Source of the DNA: Desulfobulbaceae bacterium BRH_c16a
GTDB lineage: Bacteria > Desulfobacterota > Desulfobulbia > Desulfobulbales > Desulfocapsaceae
Assembly (NCBI GenBank): GCA_000961725.1
Contig: LADS01000061.1
Span: forward strand, 62,001-126,000
DNA length: 64,000 bases
Reading direction: 5' to 3'
Shown here: positions 1 to 8,163 of the stretch, one piece after another
Layout of the letters: each line of letters begins with the position of its first letter
Numbering within the stretch: the first letter of the stretch is position 1
The notes under the pieces: generated by a model
What the model saw: the letters and a program-made list of their open reading frames with translations, nothing else
The model's database searches: none
Told to the model about the DNA's origin: nothing
Position numbers and translations under genes: made by a program

Positions 1-514
1 GCTTGCTCCGGTGTTGACGGCAATCAATATCGATCTTAAAGCCTTTACCGACTTGTTCTATAAAAAGGTTTGCGGCGCCAGGCTGCAGCCGGTCCTTGAC
101 AGCATTGTCCGCTTCAGAGAACTGGGAGTCTGGGTGGAGGTGACCACTTTAATCATTCCCGGAATGAATGATTCCGATCGGGAATTGATGCAGATTGCTG
201 CTTTTTTGGCCGGGATCGACAAATCCATCCCATGGCATGTCACGGGCTATTACCCCACTTACAAGATGACCGGAACTGCTGCGCCGCCACCTACCGGTGA
301 AGATACCCTCAGAAGAGCGAGGCAAATCGGTCTGGATCATGGGCTGCACTATGTCTATGCCGGCAATAGACCAGGTTCTGGGGGTGAGGATACCTGTTGC
401 CCGAATTGTGGACAGGTGCTTCTCGTACGCCAAGGCTTTCGCGTCTCCGCAAATCGGTTGAGCAATGGCAGATGCCCCAAGTGTACATCGGCTATCGCCG
501 GTATCTGGTCGTAA
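1..514 (+). CDS. amrS: AmmeMemoRadiSam system radical SAM enzyme, 3' part
   Basis: The reading frame is open at the left edge, so this is the C-terminal ~170 residues of a longer protein whose radical SAM CxxxCxxC motif lies outside the window. The visible part carries the barrel end typical of PflA-like enzymes of this family (NIDLKAF, TTLIIPGMND, PWHVTGYYPTYKM) and the characteristic C-terminal zinc-ribbon-like tail with CCPNCG and CPKC ahead of a terminal GIW motif. Members occur with the Memo and AMMECR1 proteins in many anaerobes; the substrate is unknown. The family call is firm, the 5' end cannot be judged. Confidence 0.85.
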   Translation, partial: LAPVLTAINIDLKAFTDLFYKKVCGARLQPVLDSIVRFRELGVWVEVTTLIIPGMNDSDRELMQIAAFLAGIDKSIPWHVTGYYPTYKMTGTAAPPPTGEDTLRRARQIGLDHGLHYVYAGNRPGSGGEDTCCPNCGQVLLVRQGFRVSANRLSNGRCPKCTSAIAGIWS

Positions 515-523
515 CGTTTCTTT

Positions 524-1387
524 TTACTTGGTCGTTGTCTTTTTCGCAAACAGGGTTCTGCTGACATAGGTCAGTGAGATGGCAATGAGTGCTGCAGCCA
601 GGCCGAGGAGAACATTGAAAAAGGGCGGCGCAGCAAGAGCGAGACGGATAATCAGGGTCGACAGCGCATACCCTGAATTACGGAAGACTGCATAAAAAGA
701 CGGTTGAAAACACTGGGAAATAAGAACAATCAGGATGTCCGTCAGGATCAGGATCGTGTAAAAGCCATGTAAAACGTCCGGATGCGGTATACCCATGACA
801 GTCGCGACGGCGCTGTGCAGTCCCATAAAAATAAAAACCAGCAGGAGAACGAGGGCAATTCCTTTTTTTGCGGCGACAAAGCTGTAGAGATCGGTCGGCT
901 GCATTTTTTCATCCGAGGCGGTGCGTGCCTGCACCAGATAATAGCAGCCGAGTGCGGCAAAAATGAGCAATGCGCCAAAACCGTCGGAAAGGATGTGCAG
1001 CACCGCTTGCTCGTTGCCGGTGAATGTTATGGGTTCCGGGAAATCGGAGAGCTCCTTGAAGGCATTTCGCATAAGGATGAGAGAAAGTATCTCAAACTGC
1101 TTGCCGACCGACCGGCTGAAAGAACAGGGAATGGTAAAGACCAGACTGATCACCTCGAGAATAAGAACAACCGTAAAAGCCGCGTGAACTGCAAAAAAAT
1201 GGTTTCTGGGGATAAACGACTCCAGGGGGCCGGGCAGCAGATTCTGGCGATTCAGTTCTATGCAGACGAGGCTGAGAAGAAAAAAAAGCACCAGGGCAAT
1301 GGAAATTTTCCGGTGCATTTTTTCATGCTCCCAGCGGTGATGCAGCGGGTCGAAGGCATACGTTATTTTTTCGTAGATTGAACTCAT
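524..1387 (-). CDS. Multi-pass membrane protein of unknown function
   Basis: A 287-residue protein starting at the ATG of MSSIYEKITYAFDPLHHRWEHEK; an upstream in-frame extension to 1474 has a poor start context. The sequence shows about seven hydrophobic segments, beginning with one near residues 28-47 and including a long one near GIALVLLLVFIFMGLHSA. The His-rich N-terminal DPLHHRWEHEK lies in the cytoplasm or at the membrane face. I do not recognise a named family. It is convergent with the preceding radical SAM gene and about 150 bp from rarA on the same strand. Similar poorly characterised membrane proteins occur in Desulfobacterota, but that is recollection, not a search. Confidence 0.7.
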   Translation of the reverse strand: MSSIYEKITYAFDPLHHRWEHEKMHRKISIALVLFFLLSLVCIELNRQNLLPGPLESFIPRNHFFAVHAAFTVVLILEVISLVFTIPCSFSRSVGKQFEILSLILMRNAFKELSDFPEPITFTGNEQAVLHILSDGFGALLIFAALGCYYLVQARTASDEKMQPTDLYSFVAAKKGIALVLLLVFIFMGLHSAVATVMGIPHPDVLHGFYTILILTDILIVLISQCFQPSFYAVFRNSGYALSTLIIRLALAAPPFFNVLLGLAAALIAISLTYVSRTLFAKKTTTK

Positions 1388-1538
1388 CGTTTTCGGCGTG
1401 AAGGATTGAAGAGCTGTGGAGAATGTACCCAGAAAGCATTGCCCGCTTGTACCATAAAAGACAGCCGAAGGCAAATGAGCAGACCGGAACTATTATTATT
1501 TTAAACAGTCACCTCATCCATTCAAAATGAGGTCGAAG

Positions 1539-2870
1539 CTATTCGTTCTTTTTTTCTTCTCTCAGTTGTTGACCCTTGAGAGCCTCCCACCAGTCAAGTC
1601 TCTTTTTGATCTCTTTTTCAAAGCCGAATTGCGACGGCGTGTAGTAGGTTTTTTCTTCCATATGTTCAGGAAAAAACTTCTGGTAACTGTAGTGATTGTC
1701 GAAGTCGTGGGAATACCGGTATCCTTTGCCGTACCCGAATTCGTTCATCATCTGGGTGGGAGCATTGCGTATGGCCGGCGGAACCTTGAAATGGCTGGTT
1801 CTGCAGGCATCCGCCCTGGCCTGGTCATACGCTTTTTCAAGAGAATTGCTTTTGGGGGCAGTGGCGAGATAGACCGTGGCCTGGCTGAGCGCGACACCGG
1901 CCTCGGGCATGCCGAGAAAATGGACGGCATCTTTCACTGCCATGGCCTGGACCAGTGCCTGTGGGTCGGCCAGACCGATATCTTCGGAAGCCATTCGCAC
2001 CAGTCTTCTGGAGATGTACAGAAGATCCTCTCCCCCTTCCAGCATTCTCGCAAGCCAGTATAATGCTGCCTGGGGATCGCTGCCGCGGATGGATTTTTGA
2101 AAGGCCGAGATAAGATTATAGTGTTCTTCTCCCTGTTTATCGTAAAAAAAAGAGCGGGTGTTGAGCGCTTCGGCCAGAAAATCAACAGAGATAGTATCAC
2201 CGGCTTCTGCATGTCGGGAGACCAGTTCAAGGTTGTTCAGAGCCTTCCTGGCGTCGCCGCCGGCTTTGCGGGCGAGCAATTGCAGCGCCTCGGTCTCGAT
2301 CGCCAGCTTCTTGGGAATGATCGGCATGGCCCTGCTAAGAATATCATAGATATCCGAATCCGCCAGAGGTTCCAGGACAAAGACATGACATCTGGACAAG
2401 AGCGCGGGGATAATCTCAAAAGACGGGTTCTCTGTGGTGGCACCAATGAGGACAACTGCTCCCGATTCAACATAGGGCAGGAAAGCATCCTGTTGTGATT
2501 TGTTGAATCGGTGTATTTCATCGATAAAAACGAGAGTCTTTCGGTTTTCGTTGAGGTGAGCGAATCTTGCCCGTTCCATCAATTCTTTTACTTCACCGAT
2601 TTTCCCGAGCACTGCACTGCAGGAACGGAAAGTATGCCTGGTTTGCTTTTCTATGAGTCTCGCTATGGTGGTTTTACCAGTGCCTGGCGGTCCCCAGAGG
2701 ATGAACGCGCTGTAATCGTCCCGTTCGATCATTTTGGCGAGTGCCGAAGAAGGTGCAAAAAGATTAGCCTGACCTTTAATATCGTTTATCGCCAGTGGCC
2801 TTACTTTTTCTGCCAATGGAATTTCCGTAGGGGGGTGGAGTGTCCCTTCAAACACCGAAAGTTGTTTCAT
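1539..2870 (-). CDS. rarA: Replication-associated recombination protein A (AAA+ ATPase)
   Basis: A 443-residue AAA+ ATPase of the RarA/MgsA/WRNIP1 family, which acts at stalled replication forks together with the single-strand-binding protein. Walker A is GPPGTGKT at residues 60-67, Walker B is VFIDEIHRF at about 114-122, and sensor 1 lies in LIGATTENPSF. The C-terminal MgsA-type region is recognisable from SIRGSDPQAALYWLARMLEGGEDLLYISRRL and the late motif FPPAIRNAPT-like stretch VPPAIRNAPTQMMNEFGYGKGY. Length is normal for the family. It stands alone, with a gene-poor stretch of ~300 bp upstream. A highly confident call. Confidence 0.95.
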   Translation of the reverse strand: MKQLSVFEGTLHPPTEIPLAEKVRPLAINDIKGQANLFAPSSALAKMIERDDYSAFILWGPPGTGKTTIARLIEKQTRHTFRSCSAVLGKIGEVKELMERARFAHLNENRKTLVFIDEIHRFNKSQQDAFLPYVESGAVVLIGATTENPSFEIIPALLSRCHVFVLEPLADSDIYDILSRAMPIIPKKLAIETEALQLLARKAGGDARKALNNLELVSRHAEAGDTISVDFLAEALNTRSFFYDKQGEEHYNLISAFQKSIRGSDPQAALYWLARMLEGGEDLLYISRRLVRMASEDIGLADPQALVQAMAVKDAVHFLGMPEAGVALSQATVYLATAPKSNSLEKAYDQARADACRTSHFKVPPAIRNAPTQMMNEFGYGKGYRYSHDFDNHYSYQKFFPEHMEEKTYYTPSQFGFEKEIKKRLDWWEALKGQQLREEKKNE

Positions 2871-3187
2871 TGCAGGTTACCTGGTGAATTGGGAGGGAGA
2901 ATCAGAGGTTGAATATCTTGTGTTTCTCATCGGATCGTTTGCAGCTCATTCGTTAAATATAAAAATATGTAAATACCAAAGGCCGGCGCCTCTGTTCGAG
3001 TATATCAGAGTATCGAATTCCTTGTCGGCAGTTTGGAAAATTTTTTGTAGCGTTTTGAGTTGGTTTTTTTTTGTCGTGCCTTGAAGTAGAAGATGGGATG
3101 CTTTATTATTATGCCTATCAGACTAAGTCTGAAAGATTAGGAAGAATCCCCTATCCACAGAGAATGCTCTAAGGTTTGGTGATTGTG
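2871..3187. other. Intergenic stretch, no gene seen
   Basis: About 317 bp between the divergent rarA and the small protein starting at 3188. It is AT-rich in the middle (TTAAATATAAAAATATG) and could hold promoters for both genes. I found no open frame with a ribosome site, no RNA gene and no strong hairpin. Confidence 0.4.
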
Positions 3188-3655
3188 ATGCTGGTATCTT
3201 TTTACAAAGAGCATAAAGCAGACAAACCTGGAATATACGGCATTCTCTTGCTGGTACTCTTTTGTTTCCTCTCCCGTTCTTCATCCGAAAACCACATCAA
3301 AAAGACGGTAATCGACGTTCCTGCGCAATTTGAGCAGGATGTCAGTGCTGCGACGGAAAAAGATAAGGAGACACGTCTCATTCCAAAAAAAAACATACTA
3401 ACTGATCTTCATTGGGGCGTGGTCAGGAAAATACCAGGTTTCACCGTTATTCAGTCAGTGCGTAAAGGAGCTTCGGCAAATACCGCAACTGCTCGAAATA
3501 CTGTCAATACAGCCACTGACAATACCATAGAAGATGTACAGCTGTCGATTGTTCTTGAAAAGAGCAAAGCAAATGATGCTATAATACATTTATCGGTCAC
3601 TCGGGACGTTGTCAATGGAGAGATGGGCAGCGTGTGTTTAGTACCTTACACCTAG
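3188..3655 (+). CDS. Small membrane-anchored or secreted protein, unknown
   Basis: The most plausible start is ATG at 3188 giving 155 residues; TTG 3176 and GTG 3179/3185 are alternatives and no strong ribosome site decides it. After a short basic N-terminus there is one hydrophobic segment (GIYGILLLVLFCFLS), then an exported region. The second half is rich in Asn, Thr, Ala and Val (SANTATARNTVNTATDNT), recalling the polar low-complexity character of the repeat protein encoded 430 bp downstream. The TAG stop lies inside the CTAG flanking the MITE-like element at 3652, but an empty CTAG site would supply the same stop, so the gene need not be truncated. I do not recognise a family. It may belong to the envelope operon that follows. 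Confidence 0.5.
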   Translation: MLVSFYKEHKADKPGIYGILLLVLFCFLSRSSSENHIKKTVIDVPAQFEQDVSAATEKDKETRLIPKKNILTDLHWGVVRKIPGFTVIQSVRKGASANTATARNTVNTATDNTIEDVQLSIVLEKSKANDAIIHLSVTRDVVNGEMGSVCLVPYT

Positions 3656-3798
3656 GAGGTTGTCCGAGAATAGCAATTTTCTCTCAGATCGAGGCAAACT
3701 CGAAAAAATTTCCGGAGGCATATACTTAATATCCCGAGGAATTTTTTCGAGTTTAACGAAGATATGGGGGGAAAGGGCATTCTCGGACAGCCTCCTAG
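3652..3798. mobile_element. MITE-like element with 16-bp terminal inverted repeats
   Basis: The ends GAGGTTGTCCGAGAAT (3656-3671) and ATTCTCGGACAGCCTC (3779-3794) are inverted repeats with one mismatch. The element proper is 139 bp and is flanked by the direct repeat CTAG (3652-3655 and 3795-3798), as expected of a target-site duplication. Inside, AACTCGAAAAAATTTCC and GGAATTTTTTCGAGTT form a second inverted pair, so the whole element can fold as a long hairpin. There is no transposase gene, so it would be mobilised in trans. A CTAG (YTAR-type) target is known for part of the IS5 family; assigning it there is inference. Confidence 0.75.
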
Positions 3799-4081
3799 AG
3801 CGTAGTCGTATCCGTAATGCAATAGTAGGAGCAGGTTTCTTGCTTGAGTCTTTGGCAGTCGCTCGAATGCATTTTTGAGAACTGTCAATATCAGCAAAGT
3901 CCACATGGGCGAATGTGGATTTGTATATTGAAGGAGTTACAGCTAAGATGTAGCAATGCCTGTAATTTTGGCAGAATTTCACCATTGCGACCAGGAGGAA
4001 ACGCTTCGGACAAATGACACTGTTTATATGAAAGGATAGGTTTTATTTACCACAACAACAAACATCAAAGAGGGCAACGTC
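3799..4081. other. Leader region upstream of the repeat-protein gene
   Basis: About 280 bp without a convincing gene between the MITE-like element and the repeat-protein start. It contains a small hairpin (CCACAT...ATGTGG near 3900-3920) and an A-rich run just before the start codon (CAACAACAAACATCAAAGAGGG), which supplies the ribosome site. A promoter for the envelope operon is expected here or upstream, but I cannot point to clear -35 and -10 boxes. Confidence 0.35.
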
Positions 4082-5263
4082 ATGAAAAAGAAATTGTTGG
4101 CAAGCGCATTGGGTCTGGTTGTAGCGATGAGTATTTCTACTGGGTGGGCGGCATCGAAGATTGACGGTAAGGTGAGCAATACAAGTAAAGTTGAGCAAGC
4201 CGCCAATATCGCAATCGGTGAAAACAACAAAGCGAGTGTGGGATCTGTGGATATCAAGAATTCCACCGTAGGCAAAACCGGTGTGGTTACCAACAAATCA
4301 ACTGTCAAGCAGGCAGCTAATATCGCCATCGGCAAAGGCAACGAGGCCAATATGGGTTCGCTGAGCATGAAGAATGCCAAGGTCGACGGGAAATTGACCA
4401 ACGATTCCAAGGTTGAGCAGGCTGCCAACATTGCCATCGGCGAGAACAATAAAGCCAACATGGGTTCGGTTAGCATGACGGGTGGTTCGATTGGCAAGAC
4501 CGGTGTGGTTACCAATAAATCTGATGTCAAGCAGGCAGCCAATATTGCCATCGGTAAAGGTAACGAGGCCAATATGGGTTCCGTCAATATGAAGAACGCC
4601 AAGGTTGATGGGAAACTGACCAATACCTCGACTGTTAAGCAGGCTGCGAATATTGCCATCGGCGAGAACAACAAAGCCAATATGGGTTCAGTTAACATGA
4701 GCGGTGGTACGATCGGTAAAACCGGTGTGGTGACCAATAAATCGACGGTAGAGCAGGCTGCCAATATTGCCATCGGTAAAGGCAATACCGCCAACATGGG
4801 TTCGATCAATATGCAGAACGCCAAGGTTGACGGCAAATTGACCAACACCTCGTCGGTCAAGCAGGCTGCCAATATTGCTATTGGCGAAAATAATACCGCC
4901 AGCATGGGTTCTGTAAACATGAAGGGTGGCCAAATCGGCAAAACCGGCGTTGTAACCAACAAATCGACGGTAGAGCAGGCTGCAAACATCGCCATCGGTA
5001 AAGGTAACACCGCTAATATGGGTTCCGTCAATCTGACCAATGCCAAGATCGACGGGAAAGTATCCAATAAATCCACTGTCAAGCAGGCTGCCAATATTGC
5101 AATCGGTGAAAATAATACCGCCAATATGGGCTCTGTGAATATTAAAGGGGGAGTAGTCGGCAAGACTGGTGTCATCACCAATACCTCCGATGTCAAACAG
5201 GCCGCAAACATTGCTATCGGCAAAGGCAACGAGGCGAGCATGGGCTCGGTTCAAGTACAATAA
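4082..5263 (+). CDS. Secreted ten-repeat protein, candidate functional amyloid subunit
   Basis: A 393-residue protein with a classical signal peptide (MKKKLLASALGLVVAMS..., cleavage likely after GWA at residues 21-23). The mature part is almost entirely ten tandem units of alternating 38 and 36 residues. Each unit contains the core V(K/E)QAANIAIG; odd units continue ENN(K/T)A and end in GKTGVVTNK, even units continue KGN(E/T)A and end in DGKL(T/S)N. This gives a 74-residue higher-order period with regularly spaced Gln, Asn, Gly and Ala and almost no aromatics. Curli CsgA and Fap FapC also use imperfect repeats with spaced Gln/Asn/Gly that form stacked beta-strands; here the resemblance is in pattern, not in alignable sequence. 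A CsgG-superfamily lipoprotein is encoded 540 bp downstream, supporting an extracellular fibre subunit. Function is inferred. Confidence 0.8.
   Translation: MKKKLLASALGLVVAMSISTGWAASKIDGKVSNTSKVEQAANIAIGENNKASVGSVDIKNSTVGKTGVVTNKSTVKQAANIAIGKGNEANMGSLSMKNAKVDGKLTNDSKVEQAANIAIGENNKANMGSVSMTGGSIGKTGVVTNKSDVKQAANIAIGKGNEANMGSVNMKNAKVDGKLTNTSTVKQAANIAIGENNKANMGSVNMSGGTIGKTGVVTNKSTVEQAANIAIGKGNTANMGSINMQNAKVDGKLTNTSSVKQAANIAIGENNTASMGSVNMKGGQIGKTGVVTNKSTVEQAANIAIGKGNTANMGSVNLTNAKIDGKVSNKSTVKQAANIAIGENNTANMGSVNIKGGVVGKTGVITNTSDVKQAANIAIGKGNEASMGSVQVQ
4184..5260 (+). repeat. Ten coding tandem repeats, 222-bp double period
   Basis: The DNA repeats with alternating units of 114 and 108 bp, so the double unit is 222 bp. 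The protein pattern is strongly conserved while many third codon positions differ between units, which argues for purifying selection on the protein rather than a very recent amplification. The last unit is cut short after GSVQVQ. Confidence 0.9.
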
Positions 5264-5288
5264 TTGAAGAAGAACAGCCGATCAGGAG

Positions 5289-5334
5289 GACCTCTTCGCT
5301 TTTTCAGCAAAAGTAATAGCTGGATGAAGAGGTC
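5289..5334 (+). promoter_or_regulatory. Intercistronic hairpin after the repeat-protein gene
   Basis: GACCTCTTC at 5289-5297 pairs perfectly with GAAGAGGTC at 5326-5334 around a 28-nt loop. It lies 26 nt after the stop of the repeat protein and is not followed by a clear T-run, so it looks more like an attenuator or mRNA 3'-end stabiliser than a full terminator. Such an element could keep the major subunit transcript more abundant than the downstream genes. This role is inference. Confidence 0.45.
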
Positions 5335-5408
5335 TCTGGTATGAACCGGTAGATTGGAATCCGTTTTATATAAAAAACATCTTCTTCTTACTTAACGAGA
5401 GACGCAAA

Positions 5409-5747
5409 ATGAAAACTGGAAACACTCTGTGCCTTCTCTTATCTCTCTCCTTGATCTTCTTGTCGGGCATGGCTTTTGGCGATGATTTGGATGACGGTAT
5501 TTCCAAATTTGACGACGACGGGATAGCAAAGTACGATGAGATGGGAAAACCGGATCAAAACATCAAGTTTATCGTCATGAATGCCAAAAGCAAAGCAATG
5601 ACAAAAAAAGGCGATAAGGATAAAGTCGGTTCCAATTCCGGCGACGCGAATATGAACAGTGTAGTTTTAGGTGCTGGAAGCAAGGTAAAGGGAGATATCT
5701 ATATCATAGATCAGAGCAAAGGCCCGAAGACCAATATAGCTGACTGA
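5409..5747 (+). CDS. Small secreted acidic protein, possible minor fibre subunit
   Basis: A 112-residue protein with a clear signal peptide ending near GMAFG (residue ~24). The mature N-terminus is very acidic with two similar short runs (DDGISKFDDD and DDGIAKYDEM). The C-terminal half, GSNSGDANMNSVVLGAGSKV followed by KGDIYI, has the ANM-x-S-V and Gly/Asn-spaced look of the repeat units of the upstream gene, as if it carried one degenerate unit. By analogy with the CsgA/CsgB pair it could be a nucleator or minor subunit, but no homology to CsgB can be claimed by eye. It sits between the major subunit and the CsgG-like gene. Confidence 0.6.
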   Translation: MKTGNTLCLLLSLSLIFLSGMAFGDDLDDGISKFDDDGIAKYDEMGKPDQNIKFIVMNAKSKAMTKKGDKDKVGSNSGDANMNSVVLGAGSKVKGDIYIIDQSKGPKTNIAD

Positions 5748-5800
5748 GGGCAAGCATATTGTGTTTATCGCTAATCAACAACTTATTGGATAACTAGATT

Positions 5801-7243
5801 ATGAGACTCAACAAAACTGTGATCGCTTGCCAGTTGGCTGGTGGGAAAACCAAAACTGTCGTCAACTGCTTGCTGTTGGGCCTGGCTCTTGTTCTTTTAT
5901 CCTCCTGTGGTGAAATGAATCCCAAGAATGTCAATATCGAGTTGGAAAAGAGTGCGCCGGTGGAAAAGGTGACATCCTACTCCCAGGCGCTCATTGACCT
6001 TGGCTTGATGTCGCAGATTTATGACACGGGACTCATGAAGGTGCAGAGTCAGGATATTGCCGATGAGACGGGCACTTCAATTACGACCGGTGGGGAGATT
6101 CAACGCAACATTACCGAGATAATGAAGAGCACTCTCAATAACATCGGCGGAAATATAATTTTTATCGAATACAATCCAGCTTACATCCAGAACCAGATGG
6201 TTTCCGGATACAGCAGTTTCGATAACAAAACGATTCCCGACGTGGTTATTACCGGTGGTATTACTGAATTCGATCGCGGCCTTGAAACGCGTGGAGAGGG
6301 CACCAGCCTGGATGTCGAAGCAGAGTTTACCGGCGCACCTAAATGGTTTCCCTCCGAAACGGCAGGTGTAAGCTACGGGGACACCTCGAAAACCGGCAAG
6401 GCTAGAATAACACTGGATTTCAATCTGAAGGATTTTCAGACGCTGGCCGGAGTTCCGAGAATGACCACCACCAACAGTATGGAGGTCTATAAAGGACTGC
6501 GTGAGGAAGAGGTGGGGATAACACTGTTCGGGCCCACTTTCGGTCTGCAAGGTTCCATTAAAAAGGTTCAAGGTCGCCATGAAGCTGTAAGGGTTTTGGT
6601 GCAGGTAAGTATGATCCAGATGATCGGCAAGTATCTGACCTTGCCGTACTGGCGCTTGCTGGGAGACGACGTCAATCCGGACAAGGTCGTTCTCGATGCG
6701 GTTTCGACCATCTATTATAGAATGGAGCGGGCGGATCGAATCGGTGCCGCCCAGCAATGGCTGATACTGCATGGATTCGATGTCGTCATTAACAACAGAC
6801 TGGACAGCAAAACCATGGCGGCGCTGCAGAGCTTTGACCCATCTTTTGCCGGAGATGAGAACGGGATCAGTGAGGCAGTGTTTTCGAAATTATATCTGAC
6901 CATCCCTGTTTCTCGTGAAGTGCTCGGAAGAAGAATGAAAATCAACGATTATTTTGCCCAGCAGATGCAAGCTCAGGAGATTGAAGAGCAGCAGGCTGCC
7001 CAGACGCAGAAAAGATCCGCACCTCCGGTCGAAGCAGCACCTGTGGTTCAGGAACAGGTATCTGAAGCCATTGCCGTTGTCGAAACCGGAGAAGAGCCGG
7101 TTCAGGCTGCGGCTCCCGTTCAGGAGGTCGTACAGGCACAACAGGCAGTGCAGGCTGCTCCTGCACCTGTGATTCAGAGAAAGGCTGCGCCGGCCGAAAA
7201 GCCCAAAAAATTCGGGCGGCAACTTTCGCCTGACGAATGGTAA
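5801..7243 (+). CDS. CsgG-superfamily outer-membrane lipoprotein with C-terminal extension
   Basis: A 480-residue protein with a lipobox LSSC (Cys36) and therefore probably an outer-membrane lipoprotein. Residues ~60-290 have the CsgG/HfaB layout: QDIADETG near the start, the strand VVITGGITEFDR, the amphipathic beta-hairpin region ARITLDFNLKDFQTL... followed by MEVYKGLREEEVG, and the helical segment VRVLVQVSMIQMIGKYL. In curli, CsgG forms the nonameric secretion pore for the fibre subunit. The protein is much longer than CsgG (~277 aa): residues ~300-365 resemble a peptidoglycan-binding-like helical domain and the last ~90 residues are a Gln/Ala/Pro-rich tail. Its place directly after the repeat proteins suggests it exports them. 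Confidence 0.75.
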   Translation: MRLNKTVIACQLAGGKTKTVVNCLLLGLALVLLSSCGEMNPKNVNIELEKSAPVEKVTSYSQALIDLGLMSQIYDTGLMKVQSQDIADETGTSITTGGEIQRNITEIMKSTLNNIGGNIIFIEYNPAYIQNQMVSGYSSFDNKTIPDVVITGGITEFDRGLETRGEGTSLDVEAEFTGAPKWFPSETAGVSYGDTSKTGKARITLDFNLKDFQTLAGVPRMTTTNSMEVYKGLREEEVGITLFGPTFGLQGSIKKVQGRHEAVRVLVQVSMIQMIGKYLTLPYWRLLGDDVNPDKVVLDAVSTIYYRMERADRIGAAQQWLILHGFDVVINNRLDSKTMAALQSFDPSFAGDENGISEAVFSKLYLTIPVSREVLGRRMKINDYFAQQMQAQEIEEQQAAQTQKRSAPPVEAAPVVQEQVSEAIAVVETGEEPVQAAAPVQEVVQAQQAVQAAPAPVIQRKAAPAEKPKKFGRQLSPDEW

Positions 7244-7302
7244 GAAAGCTCTGATTCATTGAGCTGGTAACTTAATAAAGGAATTTAAAGGAGTAGACAG
7301 CC

Positions 7303-8085
7303 ATGTTGTCAAAGAATAGGGCTTTTGTGGTGCTGTTGATTGCAATAGTTGGAAGCGTTACCGTCGCCTGGGCAGGGAACAAGAAAATCATGTCGACCCG
7401 GGCTGCCAGGGTGCTTGCCGAGCGTGCCATTGTCGAGTCGGTGTATGGTCTGAAGATTCGATCGAGCGAGGAAGTGGTCGATATGATTGCAGCCAGTTTT
7501 GTCGGAAAAACCGAATCTAAAACGAGCGCCGATATTCAGGGTATCAAGATTGATGAAGTGGTATACGATGCCGAAAAGGATATCGCGCAGGCTACCGCTT
7601 CAATCAGTCTCGATGAGATCACCAATATAGATGGACAGGTCCTGAGCCTCAAAGGCAAGACCTTTAAAAGAGTAGCCTTTGCCACCTCAACGCCGGCCAA
7701 TGCCGGTCCCATTAAAGCCTTGCGGGCCGCGGAATTGGACGGGTATAAAAATCTCGTAAAGACGGTGGTGGGTTTTACTCTTGAGAGCCAGACAACTGTA
7801 GAGAACTATCTGTTGACTTCGGATGTGGTGAAAGTCAAAGTTATGGCGACCACTTATCTCGCCGACCTCGTCGATTATGGATGGGATGAAGAAGGCAATG
7901 CCTATGTAAAATTCAGGGTGAATGTAAAGGATATCGAGGAGCTCTTAGGTGCAACGATTCCCGGAGCCGATGAATTTGTCGAGGTTGAAGGTCATGGAGC
8001 CTCTGTCGATGACTTTTCCGAAGCCAAAAAACAGGTAACGGCAGAAAACCCTCAGGTGTCTGAAGAAGCAAACAAGCAGATGTAA
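7303..8085 (+). CDS. Periplasmic two-domain LPP20/FlgT-N-like protein
   Basis: A 260-residue protein with a signal peptide ending in AWA (about residue 24) and a good ribosome site (AAAGGAG) before ATG 7303. Two similar modules follow: TRAARVLAERAIVESVYGLKI and ALRAAELDGYKNLVKTVVGFT each start an alpha segment, and each is followed by beta strands ending in IDEVVYDAEKDIAQATASI and YGWDEEGNAYVKFRVNV. This is the pattern of LPP20/FlgT N-terminal-like domains, seen in envelope proteins often found with CsgG/FlgO partners. The role in the operon is probably assembly or gating of the secretion channel, but this is inference. The C-terminus is polar and unstructured. Confidence 0.65.
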   Translation: MLSKNRAFVVLLIAIVGSVTVAWAGNKKIMSTRAARVLAERAIVESVYGLKIRSSEEVVDMIAASFVGKTESKTSADIQGIKIDEVVYDAEKDIAQATASISLDEITNIDGQVLSLKGKTFKRVAFATSTPANAGPIKALRAAELDGYKNLVKTVVGFTLESQTTVENYLLTSDVVKVKVMATTYLADLVDYGWDEEGNAYVKFRVNVKDIEELLGATIPGADEFVEVEGHGASVDDFSEAKKQVTAENPQVSEEANKQM

Positions 8086-8163
8086 TAGCTGATTCTTCTT
8101 GTGGTCGGATGGAGTCCATCGGGTTCCATCCATCCTTTCTTTCACTGTTGCTCTGGTTTACTT

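Noticed and set aside
782..1381. 199-codon plus-strand frame over the membrane protein
   Set aside because: Charged, low-complexity shadow of the membrane-protein gene.
3968..3990. Sigma-54 promoter before the fibre gene
   Set aside because: TGGCA and TTGC are present but the spacing is about five bases too long.
4024..5241. 405-codon minus-strand frame opposite the repeat protein
   Set aside because: It is a mirror of the repeats, lacks a good start and ribosome site, and its composition follows from the coding strand.
4184..5260. CRISPR-like array
   Set aside because: Units are coding, over 100 bp and without spacers.
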